From: Epichloe hybrida
Lineage: Eukaryota > Ascomycota > Sordariomycetes > Hypocreales > Clavicipitaceae
NCBI GenBank assembly: GCA_019022495.1
Contig: JAFEKR010000105.1
Location: 1-56,132, forward strand
Direction of reading: 5' to 3'
DNA: 56,132 bases
Program-made: the position numbers and the translations under genes
Part shown: positions 23,910-35,783 of the stretch, piece after piece
How positions within the stretch are numbered: the first letter of the stretch is position 1
Layout: each line of letters starts with the position of its first letter
Notes under the pieces: generated by a model
The model's database searches: none
Seen by the model: the letters and a program-made list of their open reading frames with translations, nothing else
Told to the model about the DNA's origin: nothing

Positions 23910-25703
23910 AATAAAGTAATATATAAACTAATAATAAACTAAATTAATTTTAGAAAACTTATATAGCTATAAAGACTCCTATAAGTACCTTAGATACTTA
24001 CTTACTATATCTTACTATTACTTAATAAGAATACTTATTTAATAAGTTATTACCTTAATTACTAGGAGAAGATAGATAAGAGGGCGCTACCTCTAGCTAA
24101 AGTTATACTACTATTACTATAGCTATAGCACTTTCTTTACTAGGTAATAGGTATAGTATAATAAGTTATTTATCTAGTTTATATTAGGTATAACCTAGAA
24201 CTAGAATAGTATAAGTAAGGTTAATATAAGGAGTATAAGTAAGAGAGAGTATAATAAGAGACCTAGTAGGAGAATAGTGTATAGGAGGAGAATAGCTAGG
24301 AGAAGAAGGTATATTATTTCTAGCTAGAGAATAGCTAGCTCCTAATAACCTAGGAATATAATTATAAGTTAAACCTAATATAGAAGGATAGCGTAAATAA
24401 TACTAGTAGTAATATAAAGGAGATTTATTACTTAACCTAGTAATCTAAGAATATTAATAAATCTTATCTTAGTAATAAGGTAATAAAGCTTAGAGAAGCA
24501 TAGTAAATTAATTATATATCTTTATATATATTATGCTTAGCTTACCTATAACTTATTAGTTCTATTAGAATAGAATACCTATAACTTATTATATAGATTA
24601 AGCTATACTATAACTACCTAAAGGGCTAGCACTAATAAAAGAGGTAATATTAAGACTAATTATATTTATTATAGTAGTATTTATAGCTAGGGATACCCTA
24701 AGGGCTAACTAAATAGAAGCTAGGTTAAACTAAGCCTAGGTAAGGAGGGAGTTTTACTAATTAATAAGGTAGTAATACCTTTAAGATAAGATAGGTATTT
24801 TCTTTTTTATTTCCTTAGTCTTTAGGACTCTAGGTTTAATAATATATATACTTATAGTAATCTCTGCCTTAATATCCTTTAATATATAATAGAGATATAG
24901 GTTAGTAAATAAGAGCCTAGTGTACTAAATATAGGTAAGATATTACCTCTAATATAGAGAATAGGATTCCCTAGACTTAGGTAAGTAGTATTCTAGTATA
25001 CTAGTAGTAAGGGCCTGTTTTATATATAGCCTATAAGGGCGCTAGATAGATTAGGGGGTGGTATATTATTTATTATTAGAGTTACCTTTTATAAGGAACT
25101 TACTAATAGAATAGGATAAGGGTATTATAGGAGTGGCTAGAGATAAAGAAGGGTTAGATAGATTATAAGGCATATCTAATAAGGGAGTAATTATCTAAGA
25201 AGTAAGAACTAATAAAAGAAGGGAAAGGTATAATAAAACTATAATAATAAATAGATAGTGTTATATAAGGGAAGGTAAGATATAATAAGAAACTAAGTAA
25301 GATATTTATATATAGTTTAGTACTTATATTAGGTAATTAATAAACTAGTAAGGGTAGGGTTAGAGACTATAATAAAATAATAGGTTAGTAAGGTAAATAT
25401 ATTATATACCCTTATTAGATAAATCATAAACTAGTAAGGGTAAGGGCTAGATATTATAATAATAACGGGTTAGTAAGGTGAATATATTACGTGTATAATA
25501 ATAGTATGATAAGCTAGTGGGATGTAGGTATTACGTACCTAATAGTAATAAGTAAGGAATAGGATTAAATACGATTAAATACCTACTAGATAATTCATAG
25601 AAAGGTAGTAGTGGAGGTAGGAGTAATTTACCTTATTTACTAATAGTATAATAAGGCACGCTATAATAAAGGGGTAGGCTTAATAAGACTAAGTAAGGGT
25701 ATA
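23910..25703 (+). repeat. 3' remainder of Gypsy1 internal region
   Basis: About 1.8 kb between the Copia1 insertion site and the Gypsy1 3' LTR. It continues the RIPped element after the chromodomain. No domain could be read in it; local direct repeats occur at about 25310-25460 (two copies of a unit containing actagtaagggta). Probably a long 3' UTR. Confidence 0.65.
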
Positions 25704-25922
25704 TATAAGGGCTTAGGCTTTACCTAAGTATTTTTTATATAGTAAGAAAGGTAGGGGTAAGTAGGAATAAGTAAGGTAAGGAAAGGGGGGCTTATATAAG
25801 GAGCTAAGGGGGTATAAGGGGTATTACTAGGGATAGCCTCTTCTCCTTTCCCTTCTCTTCCCTAAGTCTCTTAATACTATATTGACGCCCTATTGCAGCC
25901 GCCTAGGGGCCAGTCCATAACA
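25704..25922 (+). repeat. Gypsy1 3' LTR, complete copy (219 bp)
   Basis: Starts tataagggcttagg (a mutated tgtaaggg) and ends ccagtccataaca. The left part is heavily RIPped and the right part well preserved. Confidence 0.93.
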
Positions 25923-26116
25923 AATTTTCCGTACAGCAGGAAGGGTAGGGGCAAGCAGGAATAGGTAAGGTAAGGAAAGGGGGGCTTACATAAGGAGCTA
26001 AGGGGGTATAAGGGGCATTACTAGGGATAGCCTCTTCTCCTTTCCCTTCTCTTCCCTAAGTCTCTTAATACCATATCGACGCCCTATTGCAGCCGCCTAG
26101 GGGCTAGTCCATAACA
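25923..26116 (+). repeat. second, 5'-truncated LTR copy in tandem (193 of 219 bp)
   Basis: Directly abuts the complete LTR and starts at LTR position 27 (attttccgtacagcagg). It ends ctagtccataaca and is followed by the tatgc duplication. It is the least mutated copy of this LTR. Such a head-to-tail LTR pair inside one TSD is unusual. Confidence 0.9.
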
Positions 26117-26262
26117 TATGCCTCTAATTTAAAGTTATTACTACTATATTTAATTACTAAGTTTACCTATATATACCTATATTTAAGAGCTCTTTTAGCT
26201 ACTTCTATATAATATAGCCCTAGGTTTTATAGGAATTATAAGAGTTATAAGGTTATAAAAGT
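26117..26262. repeat. RIPped flank between Gypsy1 and the GC-normal island
   Basis: AT-rich continuation of the host repeat seen at 9141-9295 (joined by tatgc). It stops abruptly at about 26262. Confidence 0.55.
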
Positions 26263-27957
26263 AAACTCGGACACGCTGCTGCCGCCACAGGTTTAGCGGC
26301 ATCGCTCGTTCCGGCAAGGCGCGCCCGCCGCTTCATGGCCAGCGCGCATCACGTGACCATCTGTATATAACAACTCAACGTCTCTTGGCCCTGTCCCGAA
26401 GGTATTATCTACATCTTTCTCCTTCTCCGTGCCTTTTCGTTGGGCTGTTTCTCATTTCCTTTCCATGATACGAGCACAGCCGCCTCCCCACCCTCACGCC
26501 GTTGTCAATGCATCCCGCCGAAATGATGCCTTCGTCTTGACCTCGCCAGCGCGATGCTCCTCCTTCTCCTGAGCTCCCTCGATCTATGTGGTATGATTAT
26601 GCCATCGACTATGTTTCTCTGTTCCTTCGAACTCGCAGTGGCTGACTTCTTTATCTACAGTGCAATTTTTTGAGGCTTTCCAGTGCTGGCTCCTCCTGCT
26701 CCCACAGTCCCGGCCACCGACGGCCTCATTTTCTCAGACGATGTCCCATCCATGAGTCACGATCGTTGCCAGGCATCAGGTACTGCTGTTCTCCACGCCT
26801 GTCGCAGAGAGGCCTCCTTCGGCGCGTCTGGCCAATAGCGAAAATGCCTCAGCGGCATATCCACGACAGTCTAGGTTGCCAAGCGAGCTGGCTCCACGGT
26901 GAAACGGAGCGACCGAGCCAGCCAACGGCATGAAAAGGGGCCGCGTGACCTTCTCTAGTTGGATGATTCGTCTATGGTGCAATACTGCCAGAGAGGAGTC
27001 TGGGGCGAAGGCTGAGTGACACGTAATGCATCGCCGACTCGGACCATTCATTCTGCAGGAGAACTTCCGAATTCAGTTCGATAGGCGCTATGGCAGGTCA
27101 GCCGACTTACCTTAGACGACAAAGCCGCCACGGCCCCTGTCTGCTTGGCGCATTGCTGGAGTCCATGCTCCTCTAAGGATTCAGGGGCTACGGATGGATC
27201 GGCATGCATGAGCACGTATTTCGGCCATGTCATTGGCTTCGCCCACTCGGAACTAGAAGTTGTCGGTGAGAATGGCCCGATCTTGACTCAAGATGGATTT
27301 TGTGCCCCCCCTGATGTCCTTTCCACAGCTCGCACAGCTCGAACATGGTCTTGCCAGCGATGGCAAAGGGAGGGGTAAGCCAAGTCATCGGAGGAGCCCC
27401 GTGCAGCGGGAAGGCGGTCTACGTGGGACTCCGCCCAGAACTCAGCAAGGGCAAAGGCTTAGGTTTAGAGGTATATTAACCAGCCTCTTCCCCCTTCCTC
27501 TGGGAGCCAGAACAGGAATGAACACATCCAACACAATCTTAACTCACCATGCCTCTAATCAACCTTGACAGCCAGGTCTTTTTTGACTCGAACCTGTTAA
27601 GGATTCCGAAAATTCAACGCCAAAGACTAGATGTATTGTGTGAAAATGCACAAGTCCCCCGGCCGCAACCTCCCACACCATCGAATGATGATGCAATTGT
27701 GATATCGAGCGACGACGAGTCTGATTATGAGGATTTGGCTAGCGTTCGGTCTAGCTTATCGCTACCACCAATTGATCAGCTTCTTGCGGATATGTAAGAG
27801 TGTAGTAACGTTGTTAATACTAATAATAGAGGTACGTGAAGTTTTATCCTATATTCTATTGCGACGGTTTTATTTACATATCTTTGTAGAGAAACATCTA
27901 GACGCTCCTAGACCTAGAGTTTGTGATGGCCATTCTGCTTAAGACCCCATGATCAGG
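26263..27957. other. GC-normal, un-RIPped island inside the transposon block
   Basis: Composition matches the flanking genic DNA. The left part looks like a promoter and leader: cacgtgacc then tatataa near 26351-26370, a CT-rich stretch to 26465, and a well-formed intron candidate (gtatga at 26590, branch tggctgac, tctacag ending 26661). Open frames after that intron are short (the frame through MLLLLLSSL ends after about 44 codons), so the first half may be a decayed gene or an untranslated leader. The right part contains the 27549 small gene. I cannot assign a family. It may be ancestral unique DNA trapped between two transposon clusters. Confidence 0.6.
27549..27911 (+). CDS. small acidic protein with a SUMO-interaction-like motif (82 or 88 aa)
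   Basis: The ATG at 27549 has a good context (ctcaccATGcc) about 75 bp after a TATA-like tatattaa. Read straight, the ORF is 82 codons and ends at 27797. A GTAAGA donor at 27794 and a ctttgtag acceptor ending at 27889 would instead splice to an exon ending at 27911, giving 88 aa with a slightly longer tail. The product has a Pro-rich middle (PRPQPPTPS) and then AIVISSDDESDYED, a hydrophobic core followed by Ser/Asp residues, as in SUMO-interacting motifs. No domain is recognised. It could be the intact end of a larger gene whose 5' part lies in the island, or a tail of a transposase. Confidence 0.5.
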
Positions 27958-28343
27958 CAATTGTACTCGTGTAATGTAATTGTTTTGTAATTGTTTTCTT
28001 TATTTTTATATCTAACTTATGATTAAAGATATTATCCTAATAATTATATAATCTTATAGACTAAAATTCAAAGAAAAATACTATATATAAAAGTGGGTCT
28101 GAAAGTGGATTATTAAGCTATAAAGTAGAAAAATAACTTTTGTACTTATTTTTAGTGCTAAAATGTAATTGTTTTTAGTATTTGTAATTACAGACGTACG
28201 ACCCACTTTTAGACCCACTTTTATATATTATACTTTACTTTGATTTTTACTCTATAAGATTACGTGATTATTAGTATAATATCTTTAATTATAAGCTCGA
28301 TATTAATTCTTTAAGAAAAACAAATAATTACACGATGTAATTG
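27958..28343. mobile_element. palindromic MITE-like element with arms of about 140 bp
   Basis: The left arm (about 27958-28105) and the reverse complement of the right arm (about 28200-28343) align over nearly their whole length. They share cgtgtaat, attaaagatattat.ctaataat and ataaaagtgggtct. The spacer is about 95 bp. The sequence is AT-rich and non-coding. A clear TSD is not visible. The inner arm ends carry the gacccacttttagaccc core also found in the array at 21.9-22.3 kb. Confidence 0.75.
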
Positions 28344-28770
28344 TTTACAATACTCTGCCCATGATGGACGGGCCCGAGCTAAGGAGCTTATCTCTATTAA
28401 TTCCAGAGAAAGACAACCTGAACATGGCCTAGTCTTCTGCATCTCCCTGTTCTCTAGTGGCACTAGAGTTAATCCTTCTACCTAGTACCTTTCCTAAAGC
28501 TAGCGTGCTTATTAGGCTAGTTAAGGGATAGCCTAATTCTATTAGGCTTGGCTCCTAATCTAAGGCTAATAATAATGTATACCTGCCTAAGGTGGATACG
28601 TAGAATAGAGCTATAGGGAATATATTATATAACTTTTTTATAATAGGCGCTAGGTCTTGCTTCTTACCTAACTATATAAGTTACTCCCTAAGGCTTAGAA
28701 TAAATACTTCCTAAAGTGCTAGTTTTTATAATATTTCTACTTATAAAAGTAAGGATAATAAGGATAGTAG
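28344..28770. repeat. partly RIPped unclassified DNA, left host of Gypsy2
   Basis: Runs from near-normal composition (28350-28470) into AT-rich DNA. It is continued beyond Gypsy2 at 43729-43930 through the agtag duplication. No coding motif seen. Confidence 0.45.
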
Positions 28771-29037
28771 TGTCACAACTATGGTAGGAGAGATACAAAC
28801 AAAGTGAAGGCTAAGACTCTTAATTATAGCTAGAGAGCTACTACTTAGGGGTAAGTATATAAAGGTCTTAAACTCTAACCTCCTATAACTCTTATAGGTA
28901 GTCCTTATCTAAATACCCTACTACATACACGTAACTACCTAGTAGTTACTTAGTTATCTATATAATCTAAGGCTTATCTAAGGGCTCCATTATATAACTA
29001 TCCTATCTATAACTCCCTAGCCTCTATACCCCTAATA
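28771..29037 (-). repeat. Gypsy2 3' LTR (267 bp)
   Basis: On + it reads tgtcacaactatgg...cccctaata. The outer (left) side is better preserved than the inner side. Confidence 0.9.
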
Positions 29038-29687
29038 TACTACCCCCCTAATATATAATTATCCTTAATTATAAAGAGCTACTTAGCTAGTACGTGTTTA
29101 CTACACATAACCTATAGTAATATCTATATTACTAGCTATACTATTAGTGCGTAGTATTATATCCGCTTTAAATAGTAAGACAAATATTATAGGGGTCTAG
29201 GTAGCCCTTCTTATAATCACTAGATTATAGGTAGCTACACACTTACTACTTTATTACCTCTAATATACATACCTCTATCTAATAAGTTATTAGCGCTAAG
29301 TAAGCAAACTACTAGTATTAAGTTTTATAATTAAGTTAAATAGATAGGGTAACGTATACTATTTAAAATAAATAACTTCTTATCTAATATTAGGGATATT
29401 ATATTAATCTCGCTAGGAGTTCATAGCTAGCATACATATCTACTAGTAGTAGCTATAACTATAAATATTATAATTCCTAGATTAGCTATATATAGCATAT
29501 AAATTACTTAGGGGTCTAGGGCTAATATAAAAAAGGCTTACTTTCCCCTACTTCTATATACTTTTTCTTCCTTTTATATTCTCCCTTAGTATTATAAGTT
29601 ACCCTTACCTATAAACTAGTAGCTTTATAGCTTCTCTTATAGTAATTACTAATATCCTATAGCGTTACTTTATTATCCATATCTATC
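29038..29687 (-). repeat. Gypsy2 3' untranslated portion
   Basis: 650 bp between the Gypsy2 3' LTR and Copia2, continued at 36826 beyond Copia2. RIPped; no domain readable. Confidence 0.6.
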
Positions 29688-29997
29688 TGTTAGAACAAAG
29701 GTGATATCAATCGCGCGTCACAGCCGCAATTACCCAGCAGAAGCTTAGGCCGCGCGCGGACCCCACACGTGACCCATAACCTAGCATATTAATTAGCTAG
29801 GAAATGTGGGGATACAAACGCGTAACCCCTTTTCCCTTTATGTATTATAACTTCTAGCTTTTTACCTCTCTTTTCCTATAATAAAAATCAATTATAATAA
29901 CAGATAACGTAGCCTAGAATAGATAATTGATAATAATACTATTCTTCGGGCTTATGACTATATTACACATTAAATTCAATACCCTGTGAATCTAACA
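29688..29997 (+). repeat. Copia2 5' LTR (310 bp)
   Basis: Begins tgttagaacaaagg and ends gtgaatctaaca. The outer part keeps GC-rich text (ggccgcgcgcggacccc) and the inner end is mutated. It is followed by ctaattagtagttacc, as after the Copia1 5' LTR. Confidence 0.95.
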
Positions 29998-32900
29998 CTA
30001 ATTAGTAGTTACCTTCACAGATAACCACGTAGTTTTTAAACACCGTAGATTAGCAAGGTTAATTAGAAGAGGCAGCTTATCTAACAACAACTTACCCTAT
30101 GAAATAGGAGGATTACGTTTAATAATAAGTTATGCTAATAGAAAGGTATAATATAGCTCTCTTCTTACTTTAGTATTAACATCTATATCTATACAGACTC
30201 TAACACAATAAAGAAAGGTTTAACGCTAGTAGCTAAGCTATCCCCTTATCTTTCTTTATTATACGTTCTATCACGTATTTAAAGTTAACCGCCTTGCTTC
30301 GCGATCCTTTATATCCAAAATACGTTATATAATTACAGTTGTAATTTTTCCTTATATTATAAGATCTGCCTCCCTTAATTAATTAAAATATTAGATATAG
30401 CTAGACCATCTAGGACCTCTAGTTAATTTAGAGTTCCTAGTAAGACTAATAGCTATAATAATGCTATAGAAGGCGTTAAAATAGGAGATAATAATAAATA
30501 CCTTAACAAAGGAAAAACCCTTATCTATACTAACCTATACCCTTATATCTCTATAAGGCTTAAATAATATATTATAGAAGAACTACTCTAATAAATAGGA
30601 AGTTTTAAATATAAAGAGATAATAACACCTAAGGAAATAAGTCTTTATATCCTTATAAAGACTAAATAATATAAGGAGCGAGGGTTATTTAGAAGAACAC
30701 TATTCTCCGAATTTAGTAATAACTTCTACGAATAGTTAAGGGATAAGTTTGCGGAAGGGAGAGACCTTTTATAAAATAGACTTTAAGACTATCTTCTTTA
30801 TAATAAAGTGTACATAACTATTAGAAGAGGCACTAAGATAATAAATAACCTTAAAGAAGTAATAAACTAAGAAGAATTTAGATTTTAGACTCTTAAAGAA
30901 ATTAAAGAGGCTAGGAAAAAGTATATAGGCTTCTAAAAGAACCTATAGAATAAAGAGTTCTTCTGTAATTTACTAGATAATAGTAATATTAAAACTAGGT
31001 AACCTACCCCGTTACCCTATTTATTAGTATAATTACTATTAAAAGGATTAATAAGCTAGACTCCCCTAGGAAGACTAAACTAATCCCCTCTAGGAAGGCC
31101 TAGTTAATCTCCCCTAGGAAGGTTAATTAACCTAGAGTTAAGACTGCCTAAGGATACTATTTATAAGCATCTATAGGTAACTCCCTTACCTATACCTTTA
31201 CTAAAGGTAAGTTAGTAGTATTACCCTAGTAATACTACTAATAATACCCCTAAGTAAGAGAGTTACTAATAGAGGTAACCTATACTATCTAGGGCTAGTA
31301 GTGCCCTTATTAGCATAGCTTAAAGAGCTATAATTTCTCCTTCCTAATATAAGGAAAAGGAGAATTAGAGGGAATAATAAGCCCTAAGGGTGCTACTTAT
31401 AAAGCTACCCTCTTACTTCCTAAAGACCTTACTACCCCTTCTATAAATATAAAGGGAAATACCTAGAGGACCCCTATAGACCTAGAGACCTTTGCTAAAG
31501 TAAATTATTAACCTATCTAAGGTATACCCTAAAGAATAACTCTATAGCGCTAATAACTATAATATCCTTAAATTAAAGCTTTAAATATTCTATAGAAAGT
31601 ATAAGTTACTTAATATTTAGCTTAAATAAGCTAGTTATGCTTTTAAGGTTATACTTAAAGGCAAAGCACTATAATACTATATAGATTACCTCTCTAAACC
31701 TAGATAACTATAAGATCTCCTTACGCTTATTAGCTATATAAGAGAATAATTTAAAACTAAGGATATATAGTAAAGATATTTGCTAGAGTAAAATAATACT
31801 TCCCTACAAGGAATAGCAAATAATAACCTAAGTAAGTTAATAATTAAATACTTTAATAAACTTATAGAAAGACTAGCTATCTTATAATAAGTAGTGCCTA
31901 AAGTAAGCTAAACTAAAAGGGCACTCTAGAATTAACTTATTAGAGCTTATTATAGTATTCTAGAGTGTAAAGAAGTAATTATAGATTTACTAGATAGACT
32001 ATAAGAGTTTTGTGAATAGATTAGAATAACCCTTTATCTTATTAAGGAAAAGAAGAAGAACTATTAATAGTTCCTAACTAAAGCTATAACCCTAGAGTAA
32101 TTCTAGACTAACTAAAGATATAATAGGACTAGAAAAGAGATCTAATACCCCTTAAAACTATAAGGAAAAGGAGGTACTCCTTATATAAAGAAGTGCTATA
32201 TATATAGTAAGAAAGGATGCTAGTTATCTAAGCACCCTAAAGAGAACTATAAGAAGGCGTTTTAACGCTTTAAGAACTACTACCTTATAGATCTAGCTAA
32301 TAACTTATATTATTTATTCCTTACTTAGTATAAGGGAGAACATAAGTCTTAAACCCCTATTAATAATAAGATTGCTTAATATATAAAGAGCATTGGATTT
32401 AATAATAGCCCTAATGATATAGATAGGCTAGTACCTATAAGCTTCTTTACGCATAGAACGCAAATTAATAGCGAGAGAATAGTTTAATTCCTAATAAGGC
32501 AAGTAGCTTATTATAGTCTAAGCAAAGAAAACCCCTTTTAGCAGGAACTCGTGAATAAAGCCCTAGTAATGTTTATATTAGAAGATTGCTATTCCTATGT
32601 GATATTCTAAGGGATTATGCCTAATACAGGAGCCGTAAAGTTCTCTATAGTAAGGCACCCTTAATTTCTTGCTTTATAATATTAGATGCCTATATTGTAG
32701 CTTAATGAATTAACAGAGAAGAAGGCATTAGTTAGATTTGGCGTGGGAGACCTAATTATCGCGCTTAGAGTGGCTAATGTGCTTACTCCCTTTAGAAATA
32801 TTCTCTTTTAGGTTATCCTTATAAACACTCTATTTCTCTTATCCCTTAATAATATAGACTATCTAAAGATTAACTTTAATATCTTTAAGAACACACTATA

Positions 32901-35459
32901 ATAAGGAAATATTAAAGTCCTTATTATATATAAATAGGGCTACGCCTAGATGCTCCTTATATAGAAAGAAGAAGTAGTTGCTTAGAGCTACCTTATAGAA
33001 GGTAAGCTATAGCGACTACACTACTGCTTTAGATATCTATTAATCTAATGCCTATATAAGGTTCTCTATAGATTAGGGTATAATATTAATATTAAAGCTA
33101 TTAGGGAGCTAATAAGAATTTACTACTAATACTAAATACATGTAAATAGCCTTAATTACTTTAAGTTTACTCTTAAGGATAAGTATAGCTTTAATTATAA
33201 AGTAATAGTAAATATCTTTTACCTAGATAGTAACTACCTTACACTCTATGCTATAGATATAGCTATAGTGTTTAACGCAGCGAAATTCCTTAATAATATC
33301 TCTGCAAAAATAACCTAGGAAGCCCTCTAAATATGCTAGATTAATACTTACCTAGGCCCCCCGGACTTTATTATTATAGATGCTAGAATAAACTTCTATA
33401 GTAATAAATTTAGATAATTCGCAGCTTTAATGTTAATTTTAATTAAGGAAGTCCTTGTTAAGGTATACTATAGCATAGGGAAGGTTAAAAGGTATTATAG
33501 GCTGCTCTAAAGAGCCTATAATATAATTAGATGTAAATACCTTATAACGCTAGAACCTGTTGCCCTTTAAATAGTAATTAAGGCCTTAAATAACACCACA
33601 AGCCCTAATAGCCTTATCCTAACCCTCCTTATCTTTAGAGCTTACCTATATATAATAAATAAGTCCTTACTATTACCTAATATTACATAGCATGTGATTA
33701 TAGTATAGAAGGCTACTAAAGAGATTAAGAGACTCTATGCTATCTAGAAGGTTAATAAGGCCCTTACTAAACGTAATAGCTTAGATACCTTAAAGACCCT
33801 TAGCTTACTACTTAGATTAAAGGTTAAGGTCTAGTAAGAAGGTAAGGGATAGGTAGGTCTATATAAGCTGCTAGTAATTACTAGAGAAAGCTATATACTT
33901 AATATGCCTAGAGGCCTAAAGACCTTTAGGTTAATATTTATTAAGCCTTACTATAATAATCCTAGTGTAAAGAAGATAGCAGAGCCTAGTAAAGAGAAAG
34001 GAGAAAAAGGGTAAGAGGCCTATAATAAGAACATAGTGCTACTAATATTACTAAAGTAAGGACGCGAAAGGCTACGGAAGAACCCTCCTATAATACCTTA
34101 AGATACTAATATATTCCTATTAGTAAAAGAATATAGTAACCTAGCTCTTATAATTAAGCTATATAAGGAAGGAATTATTAAGACCCTAGGTAAACTATTT
34201 AAGCTATTAATAAAAGCAGAGATTAATGCTTTAATTAAGTAAGGTGTGTTTAAATTTATTATATTTAATAAGGAAGAATATAGTGGGATTTAAATCTTTA
34301 ATTCCTAGATTATTAATAAGATTAAGGGTAAGATAATAGAACCCTATAAAAAGTCATGCCTTGTAATCTAAGGGTGTAAGAATAAGGGGAAACAGGCTAT
34401 TCTTACATAGGCCCTAATGATTTAACACGCGAGCTAACGTCTTATCCTTGTGATAGCCTTATTAGTAAGATTAAGGAAATTCCTTATCTAGCTAAGAGAT
34501 ATCTATTAGGCTTATATATAAGCCTATACATTACTAGAGCGGCTAATCCTAGCGCGCTTACTAATTCAGATATAGTATCTCTACTTACCTAGTATAATCA
34601 TAAGGGTTATAAAACCCCTCTATAGGCTTATAAAGGTAGGAATATACTAGTAGGTTATGTATTATAAGCATTATAAAGAGAACCTCTAGATAGAAACCTC
34701 TATATATAATCCTTACCTGCTTATAACTATAAAGGAAAGCCCTAACTTTACCTACATTAGAATGCAAACTAATAACATAATTAGCCTCTTAGATAAGAAG
34801 TTCTCTAAGAAGGAAGAGACCTAGCTTACTATAGTAGGCTTTAATATAAAGCTAAAGTAATTCCTAACTTAGGACTGCTCTCTTATGTTTAATAGTAGCA
34901 TTATCTTACTAGAGAATAATACTATTAAGATCTAGTAAAAAGGGTAAAGTAATAAGTTAGAGTTAGTCCTAATAACTAACTTAAAGCGTAAATATATTAA
35001 GCAGAGGGCCTAAGGCGCTTATATTACCTTAATTTACTAACTAGAGGCTTACTTTAACTTATCTATTGCTATATAATACTAGGAGCTAACCCTAGAGGAC
35101 GTAAAAGCCCTTAATCACCGCCTAAAGTGGCAGATAAATTACCTAGAGAGAGGTCTAATGTTTATCCTAATTAACCTTAAGAAGGTAAAGCTCTTTGCCT
35201 TTATAGATAGATTCTTTACTAATAACTAGGACCTATCCTTATAACTAGGATATGTACTTATCCTAGTGAATAAAGACTATACTAATAGTAAGTTTATAAT
35301 TAAAGGTAATATTATGCACTTTAGCTTAATAAAGAGTAAGAGAGTTACGCAAAGTGTGCTTACCTTAGAAGTCTATAGTATAGTAGCTAGTGTTAATATA
35401 GCTTACGTAATTATAACTACCCTGAACTTAGTTACTAACTAACTAAAGCTCCTAAAGAT

Positions 35460-35526
35460 TGTTAAAATATATAAGGCTTTGTAATCCTAGGTTCAGTCGG
35501 ATTAGTCCACTCTTTTGATTTCAACA
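35460..35526 (+). repeat. 67-bp terminal repeat, left copy
   Basis: TG...CA ends, with ataaggctttgtaatcc and ggttcagtcgg inside. Matches 35717-35783 except for tta versus tcg near position 50. Confidence 0.95.
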
Positions 35527-35540
35527 GGTTATGAGCCCGG

Positions 35541-35630
35541 TGGCGCAGTGGTTGTGGCTCACTGTAGCGTATTAGCCCGCCCACCACAGTGGAGCACTGC
35601 TCTGCGAGGCAAGGTTATAGGTTCGAACCC
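35541..35630 (+). promoter_or_regulatory. tRNA-like RNA polymerase III internal promoter (A and B boxes)
   Basis: tggcgcagtgg (35541-35551) fits the A-box consensus TRGYNNARNNG, and ggttcgaaccc (35620-35630) fits the B box GGTTCGANNCC. The 68-nt gap is longer than in an intronless tRNA but within the range seen in SINEs and intron-containing tRNA genes. A T-loop-like ttcgaac with partial stem pairing is present. No acceptor stem or good T-run terminator is visible, so this is not a functional tRNA gene. Confidence 0.7.
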
Positions 35631-35716
35631 TGCCGAAAAAACAACTAAAGAAATTCAATTGCTAGTATAAGCCTAACCTCCAATAGGGCACTTTAGATAT
35701 ATAATTCTAGGGGGAG

Positions 35717-35783
35717 TGTTAAAATATATAAGGCTTTGTAATCCTAGGTTCAGTCGGATCGGTCCACTCTTTTGATTTCAACA
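35717..35783 (+). repeat. 67-bp terminal repeat, right copy
   Basis: Preceded by the purine tract and followed by the aagat duplication. Confidence 0.95.

Larger units (their letters stand above)
9296..26116 (+). mobile_element. Gypsy1: chromodomain Ty3/Gypsy element with nested insertions, TSD tatgc
   Basis: The 5' LTR (9296-9514) starts tgtaagggc. The 3' end has one complete LTR (25704-25922) followed directly by a second copy lacking its first 26 bp (25923-26116). The 5-bp duplication tatgc flanks the outermost ends (9291-9295 and 26117-26121), so the doubled 3' LTR belongs to the element. Copia1 and the 755-bp insertion interrupt it. Without them it is about 7.4 kb. Order of domains on + is gag, RT, RNase H, integrase, chromodomain. 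Confidence 0.92.
35460..35783 (+). mobile_element. TRIM-like miniature LTR element carrying tRNA-like Pol III boxes, TSD aagat
   Basis: Two 67-bp terminal repeats (35460-35526, 35717-35783) begin tgttaaaatata and end gatttcaaca; they differ at two adjacent bases (ta versus cg). Perfect aagat duplications flank them (35455-35459, 35784-35788). Directly inside the first repeat is ggttatgagccc (35527-35538), the complement of the initiator-tRNA anticodon stem, the type of primer site used by copia-like elements. A purine tract agggggag (35709-35716) precedes the second repeat. The 190-bp interior has no ORF but contains tggcgcagtgg (A box) and ggttcgaaccc (B box). It is nearly un-RIPped inside a RIPped host. 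The architecture matches terminal-repeat retrotransposons in miniature; the tRNA-like cassette is not part of the usual TRIM description. Confidence 0.88.

Noticed and set aside
34585..34767. 60-aa ORF on the minus strand
   Set aside because: It is antisense to the Copia2 reverse transcriptase, in AT-rich DNA.
35541..35630. A functional tRNA gene
   Set aside because: A and B boxes are present but no acceptor stem, the A-B gap is 68 nt with no clear intron, and there is no T-run terminator. It is enclosed by terminal repeats with a TSD, so it is part of a mobile element.
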